64,000 bases of DNA, from NCBI GenBank assembly GCA_963573315.1, contig OY752146.1, positions 1,612,001-1,676,000 on the forward strand, given 5' to 3'. The position numbers and the translations under genes were made by a program. Positions 37,010 to 47,971 of the stretch are shown piece by piece (within the stretch, counting starts at the first letter, position 1; each line of letters begins with the position of its first letter). Origin of the DNA: Entomortierella parvispora (Eukaryota; Mortierellomycota; Mortierellomycetes; Mortierellales; Mortierellaceae). Below the pieces are notes generated by a model. That model was not told where the DNA came from. It did not search any database and saw nothing but the letters and a program-made list of their open reading frames with translations.

Positions 37010-39555
37010 ATGAGCCACGCAAGAGACGAAGCGACCGATCTCGCCATCCAGGGTGAGAAACCGTTTTGTCCCCTCAAATTGACACACCTCCATGTTCATG
37101 TTTCCATAGCCTAGAAAAGACCAAGCATTAATCTTGCTCGTCTTAGGCACCAACACCTCCAGTATTACCTCCAAGAGGAGTCTCGAGCGTCTGGGATATC
37201 TTGATCCATGTCACGTCTCCAATGTCACGGAAAAGGATTCGCCTCTCATGTTCAAATACGTGGTCCCTAAACCAAGTCGCCGCTCTCCTGTCATTAATCG
37301 GGCTTATTACCAACGAACTCAGAGCATCAGAATGCTCGTCGAAGGCTGGATCCAAGCCTGTGAGGCAAAAGGAGTGGAGAACTGCGCCATTATCTCGCTC
37401 GGATGCGGATTGTATGTTTTTATGAATCAAACTGCGAAAATATCCTTGGATGCTGGAGATGTATTAACGTTTTAATTTATTCGACATAATAGCGACCCTA
37501 CCTTTTTCCGACTGGCGACTCTAAGGAAGCAAAAGATGACCGGAACAAACCTGAAATACATTGACATTGACTACCCAACGTTAATCACAGAGCGACTCTA
37601 CATGGTACGGAATGAGAGTAAGCTCTGTAGTCTACTACCCGAGGACCCATCTGTGGACGACATCGGTGCGTTTGTCTCGGAGTCATACTCATGCGTTGGA
37701 GTCGATCTAAGAGACTTGGACCAATTGGAGGCATCATTGAAGTCAGCAGGAATACAGAAGAATGGAAACAGGATGCCAATCCTAGTCGTATCTGAAGTTG
37801 TCCTTGCATATCTTGGTCCTGATGAGTCGGACAGCGTGATCAAGTACTTTGCTCAGTATCCAGAAGGTATGTTTCCTATTTACCTCTGGACTGATATCTT
37901 TTGTGTTGTGAAAGTAACAAAAGCTGATACAGATATACCTTGCAATTATAGCAACATTTGTGCTCCATGAGCAGTGCATTCCGACATTTGACCCAGAGAA
38001 CGAGGATGAGAACTTGCACCCATTTGCAGTCACCATGTTTCGGCACTTTGAGAGGACAATGACGCCTCTTAGAACATTGCAGGAGTACAGGAGCTTGGAA
38101 GATAATCAAATTCGCCTTCAAGAGCTTGGATGGATGAGGTGTGACATTCTCAATATGAACCTGTTTACCGACTATGTGGTCATGCCAACCCCAGAGGAAC
38201 ACCAAAGGCTATGCGTGCTGGAGCCTTTTGACGAGTACGATGAGCTGTTCTGGATCGGAGCCTACTATTTTGTGGCAGTCGCTTCAAGCAGCTCTCCAGA
38301 TTTTTCTCGAAGCCCGGATGTCCTTGAACATATTGGCTTACGCTCCAAATTGACGGATGCAAAGGCACTATTAAAAGCACATGTGGATCAAAGTAGCTAT
38401 TCGACAAGCATCAGAAGCAACGTCTCGTCATCCAAAGTAACTACCTCAAGTCCTTCAACGCCGGTATCTTGGTCTGACGAAGTCCCATTTCCAGGTTTGG
38501 AGGTCAATCGAAAGGGCCACACGCTCACTCTCCTAGGTGATCAGGCGTTTGTATTTGGAGGCTTTGGAATGGACGCCAGCGAACCAACGGAGGACCCTAG
38601 GGTATTCCAGTCTCGACCACAGCAGCAGACCCGACTAGGGTCCCTCATTCAACTGGATTTGAAGACAGGAGCTGCACGAACATTGCCCAGAGCTGAAGAT
38701 GGACCTGCTCCCAGGATGTATCACGCCGCAGCAGCGACTCTGGACGGGGGAGCAATGTATATATATAGCGGCCGCGATGGACCTTCCAAGGTCCATAACG
38801 ATGTCTGGAGATTCACACCTGAGGACGGGTGGGATCCGTTATGGCGTGGTAGAATGAATCTCCAGGAAGACACTGCTGCTCCCAAAGGGCTGTACAAACA
38901 CACGGCAAATATGATGATGGTCTCTGGTCGGGAAATGCTGGTCGTATTTGGAGGATGTATCTCGACAGGAGTAGCAAACGAACATATCTATGCCTTTGAT
39001 TTACAGGAGGGCCAATGGGGCCGATTTAATTGGAGGACGCCAGGCATGGAAAGCCCCATCCCAGGGTTATTCTCGCATAGCAGTGTAGTCGTGAGCGATG
39101 CTGATGGACAAAACAGTCAACTGATTGTGATCGGTGGTATCCGCGCCCTCGACGAGCAAGTTCAAAACGGCGTTTGGAAAGTGAGCCTGGGTGTGGGCGA
39201 GGATGGGCAGTGTTGGGCTGAGGCAGATAAACTTCCTATATCAGCCATGAATGGAGAGGAGCTTTCACCGAGGTTCGGCCATACAGCTGTCGCGATTGAT
39301 GAAGATCGGATTTGGGTACTTGGTGGCGTGTCCTCGCCGGGACTTCTCCAATGGCACGAGACTGTGATTGAGATCAATCCGAGCCGAGGATCGTTTACGC
39401 CGTTGAAGCTGTCCTCTTTCAAGGAACTAGTCATGGTTGGTCATGCCACGGCTTTGGATTCTAGTCGAGGTCGAGTCCTTGGCATCGGTGGTGGAGGCAC
39501 ATGCTTTGGATTTGGGGCTTGGTGGGACAACTTGACCTGGGCTTTGAGGCTTTAA
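37010..39555 (+). CDS. TYW4: tRNA wybutosine-synthesising protein 4 (leucine carboxyl methyltransferase 2-like)
   Basis: Exons 37010-37052, 37147-37411, 37493-37866 and 37952-39555 give 761 residues (yeast Ppm2 is 695). The N-terminal half is an S-adenosylmethionine-dependent leucine carboxyl methyltransferase fold: IQGTNTSSITSKRSLERLGY, the SAM loop SLGCGFDPTFFRL (formed across the second intron), the DIDYP motif and SEVVLAYL. The C-terminal half contains Kelch-type repeats (RKGHTLTLLGDQAFVFGGFG; PRMYHAAAATLDGGAMYIYSG; RFGHTAVAIDEDRIWVLGG), forming a beta-propeller. This pair of domains is characteristic of TYW4/Ppm2, which methylates and methoxycarbonylates the wybutosine precursor at position 37 of tRNA-Phe. 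The plain methyltransferase Ppm1 lacks the propeller. All introns are GT-AG with consistent phases, and the gene looks complete. Cytosolic role inferred from family. Confidence 0.93.
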
Positions 39556-40023
39556 GGCACCTACGAATAAAGGAAGGCCACGTCTGCGCCTCTTCTTATT
39601 CTTACCTCTCACGGATCTTGTGGACAACGAGGACGGGATGGGTTGTCAGTAGACTACCTTTAGTTTCCCGAGTGGTCCCGTGAGAAAGCAAAGGGCTCGT
39701 GGTATTTCTTTCCGATGACAAAGAAAATGGCCTGCTACCGCAGCATTCCTCTCTTGTGATCCTTCCAAAAAAGAGAATTTTGTACCTGGTGGTAGGCTGG
39801 TGGTGGGGAACGGGGCAGAAGAGAAGGGAGAAAATGAAACCACATCCTGCCTGTCCATGTCCATCTGGTGAGCCATTTTTTCCCTGCCACAATAAGTCCG
39901 CTGTTTTCTCCCGCGGGTCAAATTTGGTGTCCAAGTTAGACTATGGTCCCTGTTGTGCCACCATTTCGAGGACAATGTTCCGAAAACAGAGGCGGACCCG
40001 AGGAGGTTGACTTGATCGCCTTT
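39556..40023. other. Intergenic, TYW4 3' region and upstream of small-protein gene 1
   Basis: 468 bases with no recognisable coding sequence. It should include the TYW4 polyadenylation region. Confidence 0.5.
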
Positions 40024-40095
40024 TCAATTGACGTTCGACTGTGCCGCTTGGTCGGAATCTTTCCTTCGCCCCCCTTACCTCACTACGTATAAAAG
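40024..40095 (+). promoter_or_regulatory. TATA box and TCAATTGA octamer of small-protein gene 1
   Basis: TATAAAAG lies at 40088-40095, preceded by the palindrome TCAATTGA at 40024-40031, 56 bases further upstream. A CCCCT element lies between them (near 40073). The same octamer occurs 52 bases upstream of the TATA box of the related gene at 50861-51379. TATA assignment is by consensus and position; the role of the octamer is inferred. Confidence 0.6.
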
Positions 40096-40162
40096 AGGGT
40101 GATTCTCCCCTCATTTCCCATCCACGCATCAAGTCCCCACTTCATCCCTCCCTCATATCTCA

Positions 40163-40374
40163 CATCCATACATCAACACACCCATACATCAATACACCCA
40201 TACATCAACACACCCATACATCAACACACCCATACATCAATACACCGATACATCAACACACCGATACATCAACACACCCATACATCAACACACCCATACA
40301 TCAATACACCCATACATCAACACACCCATACATCAACATACCCATACATCAACACGCCACCCATACATTACACA
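40163..40374 (+). repeat. 16-bp minisatellite (about 13 copies) in a 5' leader
   Basis: Tandem unit CACCCATACATCAACA with variants (TACA for CACA, CCGATA for CCCATA). It lies between the TATA box and the start codon of the small-protein gene, so it should be transcribed as leader RNA. The repeat contains no ATG in any frame and almost no G. Confidence 0.92.
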
Positions 40375-40388
40375 CCCACCCACACCCT

Positions 40389-40826
40389 ATGTCGTCATTT
40401 GTACAGCAGCCAATTGCCAGGGTACACCACCACGATCACCAACTAAAGCACCACCACGGTCTCCATTGTCAAACCGATCCGTACTGCCGCGCCTCCAACC
40501 CACACGTGTGTCAGAGTTCCACGACTCCAGGGGCAACAACAACAACAACGTTCAACATTCAGCCCACGCGAGCAACTTTCCAGGTGACACCAGAGCTTCA
40601 AAAGCGAAGCGAGGACACGATCAAGGAAATCCTCGAGAGACTGGAGAGACAACGAAACCAGAGCGCTGGATCCGTCCCAAGCGAATCGCCAACGAATGAG
40701 GCCGATCAGCACCAGCAACAGCAGGCACTGGGTGCTCACCATTCAAGACGGTTGACGCCTGATTTCCTCAAAGAGGCGCGGTCAGTCCAACAACACCATG
40801 GCGATGCCAATCTGCGCCATGGATAA
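40389..40826 (+). CDS. Small His/Gln-rich protein with C-terminal NLRH motif (copy 1)
   Basis: A single frame of 145 residues. I choose the ATG at 40389 because it is the first ATG after the TATA box at 40088; the frame is open further upstream only through the minisatellite. The N-terminal half is His-rich, then Thr-rich. Residues 74-92 (SEDTIKEILERLERQRN) look helical. The C terminus reads RRLTPDFLKEA...HHGDANLRHG followed by the stop. The protein at 50861-51379 ends RRLSPDLLKDH...NHGNANLRHS-stop and has a matching ALQEILIRIDKQ helix, so the two are paralogues. I do not recognise the family. There is no signal peptide, membrane segment or zinc motif. The strong TATA box and G-poor leader suggest inducible or abundant expression. 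It stands 467 bases upstream of an FAD monooxygenase on the same strand. Confidence 0.75.
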   Translation: MSSFVQQPIARVHHHDHQLKHHHGLHCQTDPYCRASNPHVCQSSTTPGATTTTTFNIQPTRATFQVTPELQKRSEDTIKEILERLERQRNQSAGSVPSESPTNEADQHQQQQALGAHHSRRLTPDFLKEARSVQQHHGDANLRHG

Positions 40827-41293
40827 TTTTCATACCATGGAGAAGAACCAAACTCCGCCCAGCCAGCCATTTTTCTAGACAGTTGAAAGCGTGCGGTAGT
40901 ATATCTTCATATCTTGGCGCGTCATTGGGCACCATCATTCAGCATCCTCAGCATCCAGCATTACATGTATACCATAATAAACTACGCACAGACAAAATCT
41001 GTGACTGTGGGAGTGATGGGAGAGAGGACAGAGGGGAGTGGACGCTGCGCTCGCCTTTTCTGGATGTCACCCGCTCATGCCGGAGCATTGTTTTGCCATC
41101 GACTCCAGCCCATGCTCAGTGCGCTCAGAATGCTTCGAAAGGCGTCGAGAGCACGCGTGGAACCATTTCGCGACAGTCTCCATGAGAGTAACCCTCATCT
41201 CATCTCATCCTGTCTTTGCTCATTCCTTCTCCCCCAATCCATCTCTCATTTTGAATTACCTTTTTTCTTCTCTTCCACAAACGCCTCGCTAAC
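40827..41293. other. Promoter region of FAD monooxygenase 1
   Basis: 467 bases between two plus-strand genes. The last 80 bases are pyrimidine-rich, as expected for a leader. No coding sequence is supported. Confidence 0.55.
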
Positions 41294-43396
41294 ATGACAA
41301 TGGCGACAACCGCACCGGAAACAAAAACCTCTGAGATCCCAGTTTTGATCTCAGGCGCTGGGCCTACGGGTCTACTAGCTGGTCTCCTTCTGGCAAAGAT
41401 GAACATCCCTGTCCGGATCTTGGAGCGCGACCCTCGTACTTCACCCCTGTCCAAAGCTGTTAGTATTCACGCCCGTACCCTGGAGATCCTTCGGTTGACC
41501 GATGCCTCTTTGATTCAACAGTTTTTGGATCAGGGCAGATTGTGGACCAGTGTCCATGTTTATATGAATGGCAAACTCATCTGCGATATTGCCCCAATCG
41601 AATCCAAGGACACTCGGTTCAAGACTACATTGTTGCTGGAGCAGAACAGAACCGTCAAGATTTTGAGCGAGGCATTTGAAAAGGCTGGAGGACGGATCGA
41701 TCGAGGTTGGGAGCTCATGGACACAGAGGTGATCGAAAGAGAAGGAGAAGAGGAAAGAGAAAAGTCTTCTTGGGTCGAGACCAAGATCAGGAAGGCTCTT
41801 GTGGGTACGAACTTGCGAACAAAAGAGAGCAAGGTGATGGGGACAACAGAGCTTGCGGAGGAAGATGCAGAGAAACAATACGAGTACGAGACTGTCAAGT
41901 CGTTGTTCCTGATCGGGGCCGATGGAGGTCGGTCGACAGTTCGGCACAAGATTCATACGCCGTTTCCGGGTCTGACCAGAAACAACAGCATCATCCTGTT
42001 TGACGGATTCCTTGATACCGATGTTTCGACGGACAATATCGTGTATGTCTGTTATTCTTTGAGCCTTTCCATGAAATGTTGAAAGGAAAGCTGTTTGTAC
42101 CAACGAACTTTTTAATCTTTGAATAGGATGATCTGTGGAAACTTCAATCGTACCATCGCAATGTTTCCGCTCGGAGACAAGAATCGAGTCCGCATCATTT
42201 ATGACAACGGAACTCTCACAGAGGAGCAATTTGAGGCCCAAAAGTCCGAGACCGTAACACTGGAGCATTTCCAACGTCTTGTGGATGAGACCATGCACCC
42301 GATCCGTATGAAAGTCTCAAAGGTGAATTGGTTGACCTACTATCGTATCAACGAGCGTCGGGCCAAAGACTACTCTTACAAGGGCCGTATCTTTTTGGCA
42401 GGCGATGCCGCCCATGTTCATTCACCAGCCGGAGGTCAGGGTATGAACACTGGTCTTCAAGATGCCTACAACCTGGCGTGGAAGATGGCCTTGGTGATCA
42501 ATGGCACAGCCCCGCTTTCGCTCTTGGACTCTTACCAGGAGGAACGACCTGCCATCGCAGACGAAATCATCCAAACTTCTGCCAACCAGCTAAAAGTTGG
42601 TCTAAACCTCAACTTTTTCAAGAGGTTGGCAATCAGGGCTGCTCTGGCCCTCCTACCTCTCATCACTCCAATCTTGGCGAATCGACCGCCATCTATGTCA
42701 ATGGTGAGAAACGCGGGAGATGATTACAACACGTTTGCTCTGCAATTAATGTACAGCAGCTGATCCGAACATTTTACGCTTTAGCTTGGACTTCGTTATT
42801 ATGAAAACTCGTTGAACAAGAAGCACAGGACACAAGTCGCGTCGACCGGACCAGGCGCAATTGGCCGGCGTGCTTCCGATTCAATTCTCGTCCCGGTTCA
42901 AAATGACCACGATTCAGTTCATGTCGGCGAGGACCATGACCACCAACACGAGCTCCGCCTCTACGATCTACTAGCGTTCCCTGGAGTTTTTCATGTGCTG
43001 GTCTTCACCAGTGATCAGTGGCAGAGCAACACTGATGCTGCCACTGAATTGGCTGCGGAGATGGAACGGCGCCTTGGAAAGTGGAGATCGAGATGGCCTT
43101 CAAAGAAGGGAGACATCCACCATACTCTTCAGCGGCCCCTGATTATGATGCACAGTCTTACCACGGTTGTGACAGAGACAAAGGGAAATGTTCTTGGGCT
43201 CAAGGGCGTTGGCGAAGGGAAGGCCTATGTAGATATGAACGGACAGTTGCACAGTCGCTATGGTGTGGAGGCTGTAGGAGGGGAAGGGACGCTGGTTGTT
43301 GTCCGACCCGACACGCACATCGCGTTTCGCGTCCAAGGAGTTGGAGAGGGCGCGTGGAGCGACGTGGAAGAATATTTCGAGTCGATCTTTGTCTGA
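41294..43396 (+). CDS. FAD-dependent aromatic-ring monooxygenase, phenol hydroxylase-like (copy 1)
   Basis: Exons 41294-42042, 42127-42703 and 42785-43396 give 645 residues. The N-terminal Rossmann motif ISGAGPTGLLAGLLLAKM (residues about 17-35) binds the ADP part of FAD. The DG motif LIGADGGRSTVRH and the GD motif GRIFLAGDAAHVHSPAGGQG complete the FAD_binding_3 fold of the phenol/pentachlorophenol hydroxylase group. The C terminus (from about residue 440) fits the thioredoxin-like phenol hydroxylase domain, ending VVVRPDTHIAFRVQGVG. Such enzymes use NAD(P)H and O2 to hydroxylate aromatic rings; the substrate here is unknown. No signal peptide is seen, so it is probably cytosolic. Introns are GT-AG at phases 2 and 0. 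The paralogue at 52177-54462 has the same three exons with an identical 577-base middle exon. The second intron must be spliced to avoid a stop at 42761. Confidence 0.92.
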
Positions 43397-43481
43397 CACT
43401 GTCACAAAAAAATTAAAAAAAAGGCAATGCCACGAAAACGCAATGCTCTCTCTCCATTCCGATTCTTCTGCACATGACCCA

Positions 43482-45068
43482 ATGTCCTCATTCAATCATC
43501 CATTAGACCTGCCGGAGATAAGAGAGAATGTGGCAAAGTTTCTGAGCCGGCACGAACTGGCAGTCTGTGCCTGTGTTTCGCGCAACTGGAACAAGTCCTT
43601 CCAGCCATGGGTTTGGCGAAAAGTAAAACTCGTGTCGCGCAGTAACTGGACGACCAACACGAAGGATCTCCCGCTATCGATCTTCATCCGCAACGCCGAC
43701 CTGATACAACATCTCGACGGCTTTGGAAACGCCCTGAGCTGCCTGGAGCAAGTTACATGCTCTAAACTGAAGGCCCTGTCCATCCGTCATTTGGATTGCG
43801 AGTCCGAGTCATCAGCTATCTGTCAGCATCGAACAACCCTCACCGAGTTGTCCGTTAACGTTGCGGGACATAACCATAATCCGGAAGACTCCCAAAAGCT
43901 CCACCACGCCTTTTGGGAAGCTGCAGCCTCTTGCCCATTGCTGGAGAAGCTGATAGTCGTCCAGGGTCAGATCGCAGAGAAAGACTGGTGCCTTTGGTCC
44001 TCTGTTTGGTCGCGGGCGACTAGCCTTCAATTGATTTTGGTCGAATTCCACATACCAAGCAAGAGCGAGCCTACTTCTTCGACCCAAGGCAGCCATCGCC
44101 GTACTGCGGCAGCATCTCACTTTGGATCACTCCCAAGAACGAAGATCAAACACTTGACGCTGTCAAACACCAGCGGTTCGACGTATTTAGAAGACGAGCT
44201 GGAACTCTTGAGGCTATGTCCCGATCTGGAAAGCTTTTCATGGAGTCCCGGTTCTGACGCCCTGCAGAATAGTAGCCCAGCAGCTATGGGTAGTCATATC
44301 CCCATTGGACTTATTCTTGCCGAGATTGCACCGCTATGTCCAAAGCTAAGTAGCCTCCATCTGGATTTTAATGCAACCCAGGAAGACGAGATTATCCCGT
44401 TTCTTGAGACTCGAGCCGACGGTATACTGGAAGAGTTGGCACTGAAGACCAGTACCTGGTTTGGAGAGCCCTCCTGGCGAATAATTCAGAGTCGTCATTG
44501 GTCTTCCCTTCGTATCTTGAAACTTCGTCGATCCACGCTGATGAAGGGGGTCTGGGTGCAGGAAATAATGTGTAGTCTCCCTAAACTGGAGGTCTTTTCG
44601 GCTCCGTGGCTCCAGGATATCGACATTGAAAACGACCCACGACCCTGGATTTGTGTGGGGCTTACCAGGTTGAGCTTGTGCATCGACATGACGAAGTCCT
44701 CGTCACAGAAAATGATTATGGAGCGACTCGCAACTTTTACAAAGCTCACACACTTGGACCTATCGAAGACTCTGACCATGGAAAAGAACAGTCGAGATGT
44801 CAGAGATCTAGTTTTCCTACGGCTATCGCTCTCACATGGACTCGCACTCCTTTCCACGATACGAGAGCTTGAGTCGCTGAGGTTGTTTAACACGGACCAG
44901 CAAATGGACGACAACGATATCAGCTGGATCTTGGAACATTGGCCTCGGCTGAAGACCATCCTTGGAGGGCTTAACCCTAGCCTCAAAGTGGAATCTACAC
45001 TGTGGACCATCTTGTCCGAGGGTCGTGTTGGATTCAGGGAAGAAGTCGAGGTGTACATCACAGAATAA
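43482..45068 (+). CDS. F-box/leucine-rich repeat-like protein (tandem copy 1)
   Basis: A single frame of 528 residues from the ATG at 43482 (an in-frame ATG at 43443 would add 13). I prefer 43482 because the product then starts MSSFNHPLDLPEIRENV, like the neighbour's MAGPNPLDLPEIRDLL. An F-box-like motif covers about residues 7-45 (LPEIRENVAKFLSRHELAVC...VSRNWNKSFQPWVW). The rest carries degenerate leucine-rich repeats (LESFSWSPG, LSSLHLDFN, LTHLDLSKT, LESLRLFNT). Such proteins usually link substrates to SCF ubiquitin ligases through Skp1; targets are unknown. The C-terminal segment LPKLEVF...RPWICVGLTRL is shared with the next gene, so they are tandem paralogues. Large families of this kind are typical of Mortierella-type genomes. 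Confidence 0.85.
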   Translation: MSSFNHPLDLPEIRENVAKFLSRHELAVCACVSRNWNKSFQPWVWRKVKLVSRSNWTTNTKDLPLSIFIRNADLIQHLDGFGNALSCLEQVTCSKLKALSIRHLDCESESSAICQHRTTLTELSVNVAGHNHNPEDSQKLHHAFWEAAASCPLLEKLIVVQGQIAEKDWCLWSSVWSRATSLQLILVEFHIPSKSEPTSSTQGSHRRTAAASHFGSLPRTKIKHLTLSNTSGSTYLEDELELLRLCPDLESFSWSPGSDALQNSSPAAMGSHIPIGLILAEIAPLCPKLSSLHLDFNATQEDEIIPFLETRADGILEELALKTSTWFGEPSWRIIQSRHWSSLRILKLRRSTLMKGVWVQEIMCSLPKLEVFSAPWLQDIDIENDPRPWICVGLTRLSLCIDMTKSSSQKMIMERLATFTKLTHLDLSKTLTMEKNSRDVRDLVFLRLSLSHGLALLSTIRELESLRLFNTDQQMDDNDISWILEHWPRLKTILGGLNPSLKVESTLWTILSEGRVGFREEVEVYITE

Positions 45069-45292
45069 AACTGTCAAATTACATTCATCCGGTGCCAAAG
45101 GTGATTTGAGGTTGGGTCATGGTTTAGATCGACTGCAGGAATTAGAGAACACCCAAGAGGTTTTTTTTGCACACAAACGGACAACTATCTTGGCTCATTT
45201 TGCGGCGCAGTCAATTCACAATTATAAAACCAAAGTTCCCAAGAGGACCATCGAAAACCCAACCTCTCTTTCTTCACCCCTCCGAGTCGACA

Positions 45293-46858
45293 ATGGCGGG
45301 GCCAAATCCTCTTGACCTTCCCGAAATCCGGGACCTTCTTGCTCGACATCTTACCCATCAGGAACTCACGGTCTGCGCTCGCATCTCACGAGAATGGCAC
45401 TTGACTTTTGAGCCACATATTTGGAAGACCATCAAGATTCTCCCCCAAAACACGTTTCGCTCAAAAGTGATAGCTGGAGCAAGCCTCAAGGGTCACTCGG
45501 ATTTTATTGAACGACTTGTCTGCGTTGAAGAAGGCGGCGAGTACCTGAAGGACCTCGACTGTCCACACATCAAAGCTCTGTCTCTGAAATGGAAATGTCC
45601 ATTTCAAAGGGATTTTGCCTTTCGCCATCGTACAACAGTTCAGAGTTTGTCCCTGAACATCCAGGACCTCAAAGACGAGGTCTGGGACTTCATCCTGTCA
45701 TTCCCTGCTCTGGAATCGTTGTCGCTCAAACGCGCTCATATCACGGAACCCAACCTATCCAGCTTCAGATCCCTCTGGCTGCGACTACGCTGTCTTCATT
45801 TGGATCAATTTGAGTTTCGAATGGGAGATCCTGGTCAAGAAAAGAGCTACAACAGAGCTAGGGCGATCGCATTCCTGGAAGAACTCCCGCGTTCAGCAAT
45901 CAGAGAACTAAAGCTGATAACGATCTTTGGACTGTCGACTAAGGAGCCCCTCATGTTCCTCAAGGCCTGCCCTCTTCTGGAGACCTTTACCTGGAGTCCG
46001 AACCCCAACAACCAGGATGACGATTGTCCTTTAGGGAATGATATAGACGAAGTGGGCTCTTACTTGACTGAGCAAGCACAACACTGTCCCAGACTTGTCA
46101 GCTTGACTGGGATGTTTGAAGAAGAGGAGAAGAAAGCCATTCTATTGTTTTTGAAATCCAGGAGTCAACTACCCTTGGAACAATTGAGTATCCATAGCAC
46201 CTGGTTCTCAGAAATATCCTGGAAGCAGTTGAAGGAATATCATCTTTCGACCCTTCGACTCTTGAACTTGCAGAACTGCTCGGTCGATGGCAAGGTCATC
46301 CAGGATATCCTCTGCTCCCTCCCAAAGCTCGAGACACTTGTGGGCTCTTGGCTCCGTGACTACGACATTGACTCTCGACCTTGGATCTGCTCGGGATTGA
46401 TGCGACTGACAGTTTGCGTCGATTTAACAAAAGAGGTTTCGCAAAGGATGATCTTCTTGCGACTGGCAAAGCTGACGCGACTGAAGTATCTGGATCTGAC
46501 GAGGACCTCAAAGTATCTCACGGATCACAGCTTGAAAGCAAAAGTGGTCGGACAGTTGAAATTTACGATGATCCATGGACTGGAACTTTTGAAAACACTT
46601 GTCAATTTGGAGCAGTTATGCCTGTGCGATACAGGCCAACTGCTCAGAAAGGAAGATGTTAAGTGGATGTTGGAGAATTGGCTTCGGTTAAGGACTGTTG
46701 ATGGATCTCTAGCAAAAAGAACCAAGGTTGGAGAGAGAGCTGAGGGAGCTCTTGACCCTGAATGGTGTTGGCAGGGTCTTTACCGAGGGCTGGAGAAATA
46801 CTTTCACGGACGGCGGTATCGGAGGGGTTCCACGCCCGAGAACATGGGTCATGAGTGA
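45293..46858 (+). CDS. F-box/leucine-rich repeat-like protein (tandem copy 2)
   Basis: A single frame of 521 residues starting MAGPNPLDLPEIRDLL at 45293. The F-box-like motif spans about residues 7-45 (LPEIRDLLARHLTHQELTVC...ISREWHLTFEPHIW), followed by degenerate leucine-rich repeats (LESLSLKRA, LRCLHLDQF, LRLLNLQNC, LKYLDLTRT). It aligns with the preceding gene along its length, notably at LPKLETLVGSWLRDYDI and RPWICSGLMRL. An SCF substrate-receptor role is inferred from family. The frame is open upstream to 45167, but that part does not match its paralogue. Confidence 0.87.
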   Translation: MAGPNPLDLPEIRDLLARHLTHQELTVCARISREWHLTFEPHIWKTIKILPQNTFRSKVIAGASLKGHSDFIERLVCVEEGGEYLKDLDCPHIKALSLKWKCPFQRDFAFRHRTTVQSLSLNIQDLKDEVWDFILSFPALESLSLKRAHITEPNLSSFRSLWLRLRCLHLDQFEFRMGDPGQEKSYNRARAIAFLEELPRSAIRELKLITIFGLSTKEPLMFLKACPLLETFTWSPNPNNQDDDCPLGNDIDEVGSYLTEQAQHCPRLVSLTGMFEEEEKKAILLFLKSRSQLPLEQLSIHSTWFSEISWKQLKEYHLSTLRLLNLQNCSVDGKVIQDILCSLPKLETLVGSWLRDYDIDSRPWICSGLMRLTVCVDLTKEVSQRMIFLRLAKLTRLKYLDLTRTSKYLTDHSLKAKVVGQLKFTMIHGLELLKTLVNLEQLCLCDTGQLLRKEDVKWMLENWLRLRTVDGSLAKRTKVGERAEGALDPEWCWQGLYRGLEKYFHGRRYRRGSTPENMGHE

Positions 46859-47005
46859 GAGCAAGGCGGGCAAGGAAAAATAAAATAACGTGCATTCTGA
46901 CTGATCAGGGTGAGCAGCTTGTGGGCACTGCATGAGTTTGGGAATGATGCCATGCAAATGCATTTTGCTCATTCCCGTTCGTTGCCCATTCGAATCGACA
47001 GGACA

Positions 47006-47059
47006 ATGCTACCTCCCTCTGCTCTGGACCTTTCCGAAATTACGAACCGCTTCTGTTAA
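47006..47059 (+). pseudogene. Possible F-box gene remnant
   Basis: ATG at 47006 opens a frame reading MLPPSALDLSEITNRFC and then a stop. SALDLSEITNRF resembles the NPLDLPEIR...FL start of the two intact F-box genes just upstream, in the same orientation and at the same distance from the initiator Met. This would be the 5' end of a third tandem copy, broken at codon 18. The match is short, so the call is tentative. Confidence 0.4.
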
Positions 47060-47971
47060 GCGCTTGGGATAAGAGCGGCATCCACAACGGCTGGGAGGGA
47101 TTCATTCACACTCAAGAGATTGGTCTTGTCGCTGTGCCCGCAAGACACTTGGTAGTAGGGCAGTCCTTCCTTGCCTGACCTTGGGTCGAGCGTGTGCGAC
47201 CTGATTTCGATCGTAACCAAAAGAGCCCACATTCCCTCCACAAAGATTGGAGGGGACTAAATTGGAATCCAAAAGTAGTGGTGCCTTTGCATCTGCCTTT
47301 GTCCCTACTCTGTCCCTGCCCTGCCCTAGCCAATCTGTCCACCCGACCTGTCGCCTCTCGTTTGTTGGTTGCATCTCGGACGAGACTGAACCTGAAGGTG
47401 GGTGTGCAGGGGAGGAGGTGGAGGGCACACTGGGCATGAAAAGCAAGACCACTCTCGCAATGGGGAGGGGGACCCCGTCTCTGCACGCGACGAGAAAGGA
47501 TCTCTTGTAGAGTATATTAACGGCGCATGGGGAAAGAGTCCAAAAGAAAGAAGAAAAAAAAAAAGGACCCCAATGTCGGGTTGGATGAGGATGGGACATT
47601 CCCACCATGGAATCAAATTGGTTGTCTCCATTGCTCCTTTATTCTCCCTCATCCTCACTCTGCTCCTCATCCCCTCGTCTCCAGGAACTGTTCCCGTCGG
47701 GCTCTCGTTTCTGCCTTACGCGTCACCAACGACGCCCCACAGCGGTCAACCGACTTTCTTCACGCCACTCCCATTGTGCCCCAACCTCGAAGGCCTTCTT
47801 AGTCTCAACGAGGCACCACCTCACTTCCTATCCCTCTCTCTCAACAAGTGCGTGGTGCTTTACCCAGAACATTGGCCTCGTTGTATCTTGCACTTCTCGC
47901 CTTCACCTTCACCTTCTTGTCACAGATCATACATCCCAGATCAGGACTATCAAGGAAGGAAAAAAGAACCA
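47060..47971. other. Upstream region of the putative tail-anchored protein gene
   Basis: 912 bases. One frame is open from 47402 into the downstream gene, but the translated part has no recognisable features and the last 250 bases are pyrimidine-rich, like a fungal leader. I treat it as promoter and 5' UTR. Confidence 0.5.

Noticed and set aside
40163-40374. CRISPR-like repeat array
   Set aside because: The units are directly abutting 16-mers with no unique spacers, in a eukaryotic promoter/leader context; this is a minisatellite.
40041-40388. Upstream extension of small-protein gene 1 through the minisatellite (HPYINTPIHQ repeats)
   Set aside because: The TATA box lies inside this stretch, no ATG occurs between it and 40389, and the repeat is open in more than one frame because its unit lacks stop codons.
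47402-47971. N-terminal extension of the putative tail-anchored protein by 190 codons
   Set aside because: The added part has no protein-like features and the final 250 bases are pyrimidine-rich, typical of a leader; the ATG at 47972 is preferred though not certain.
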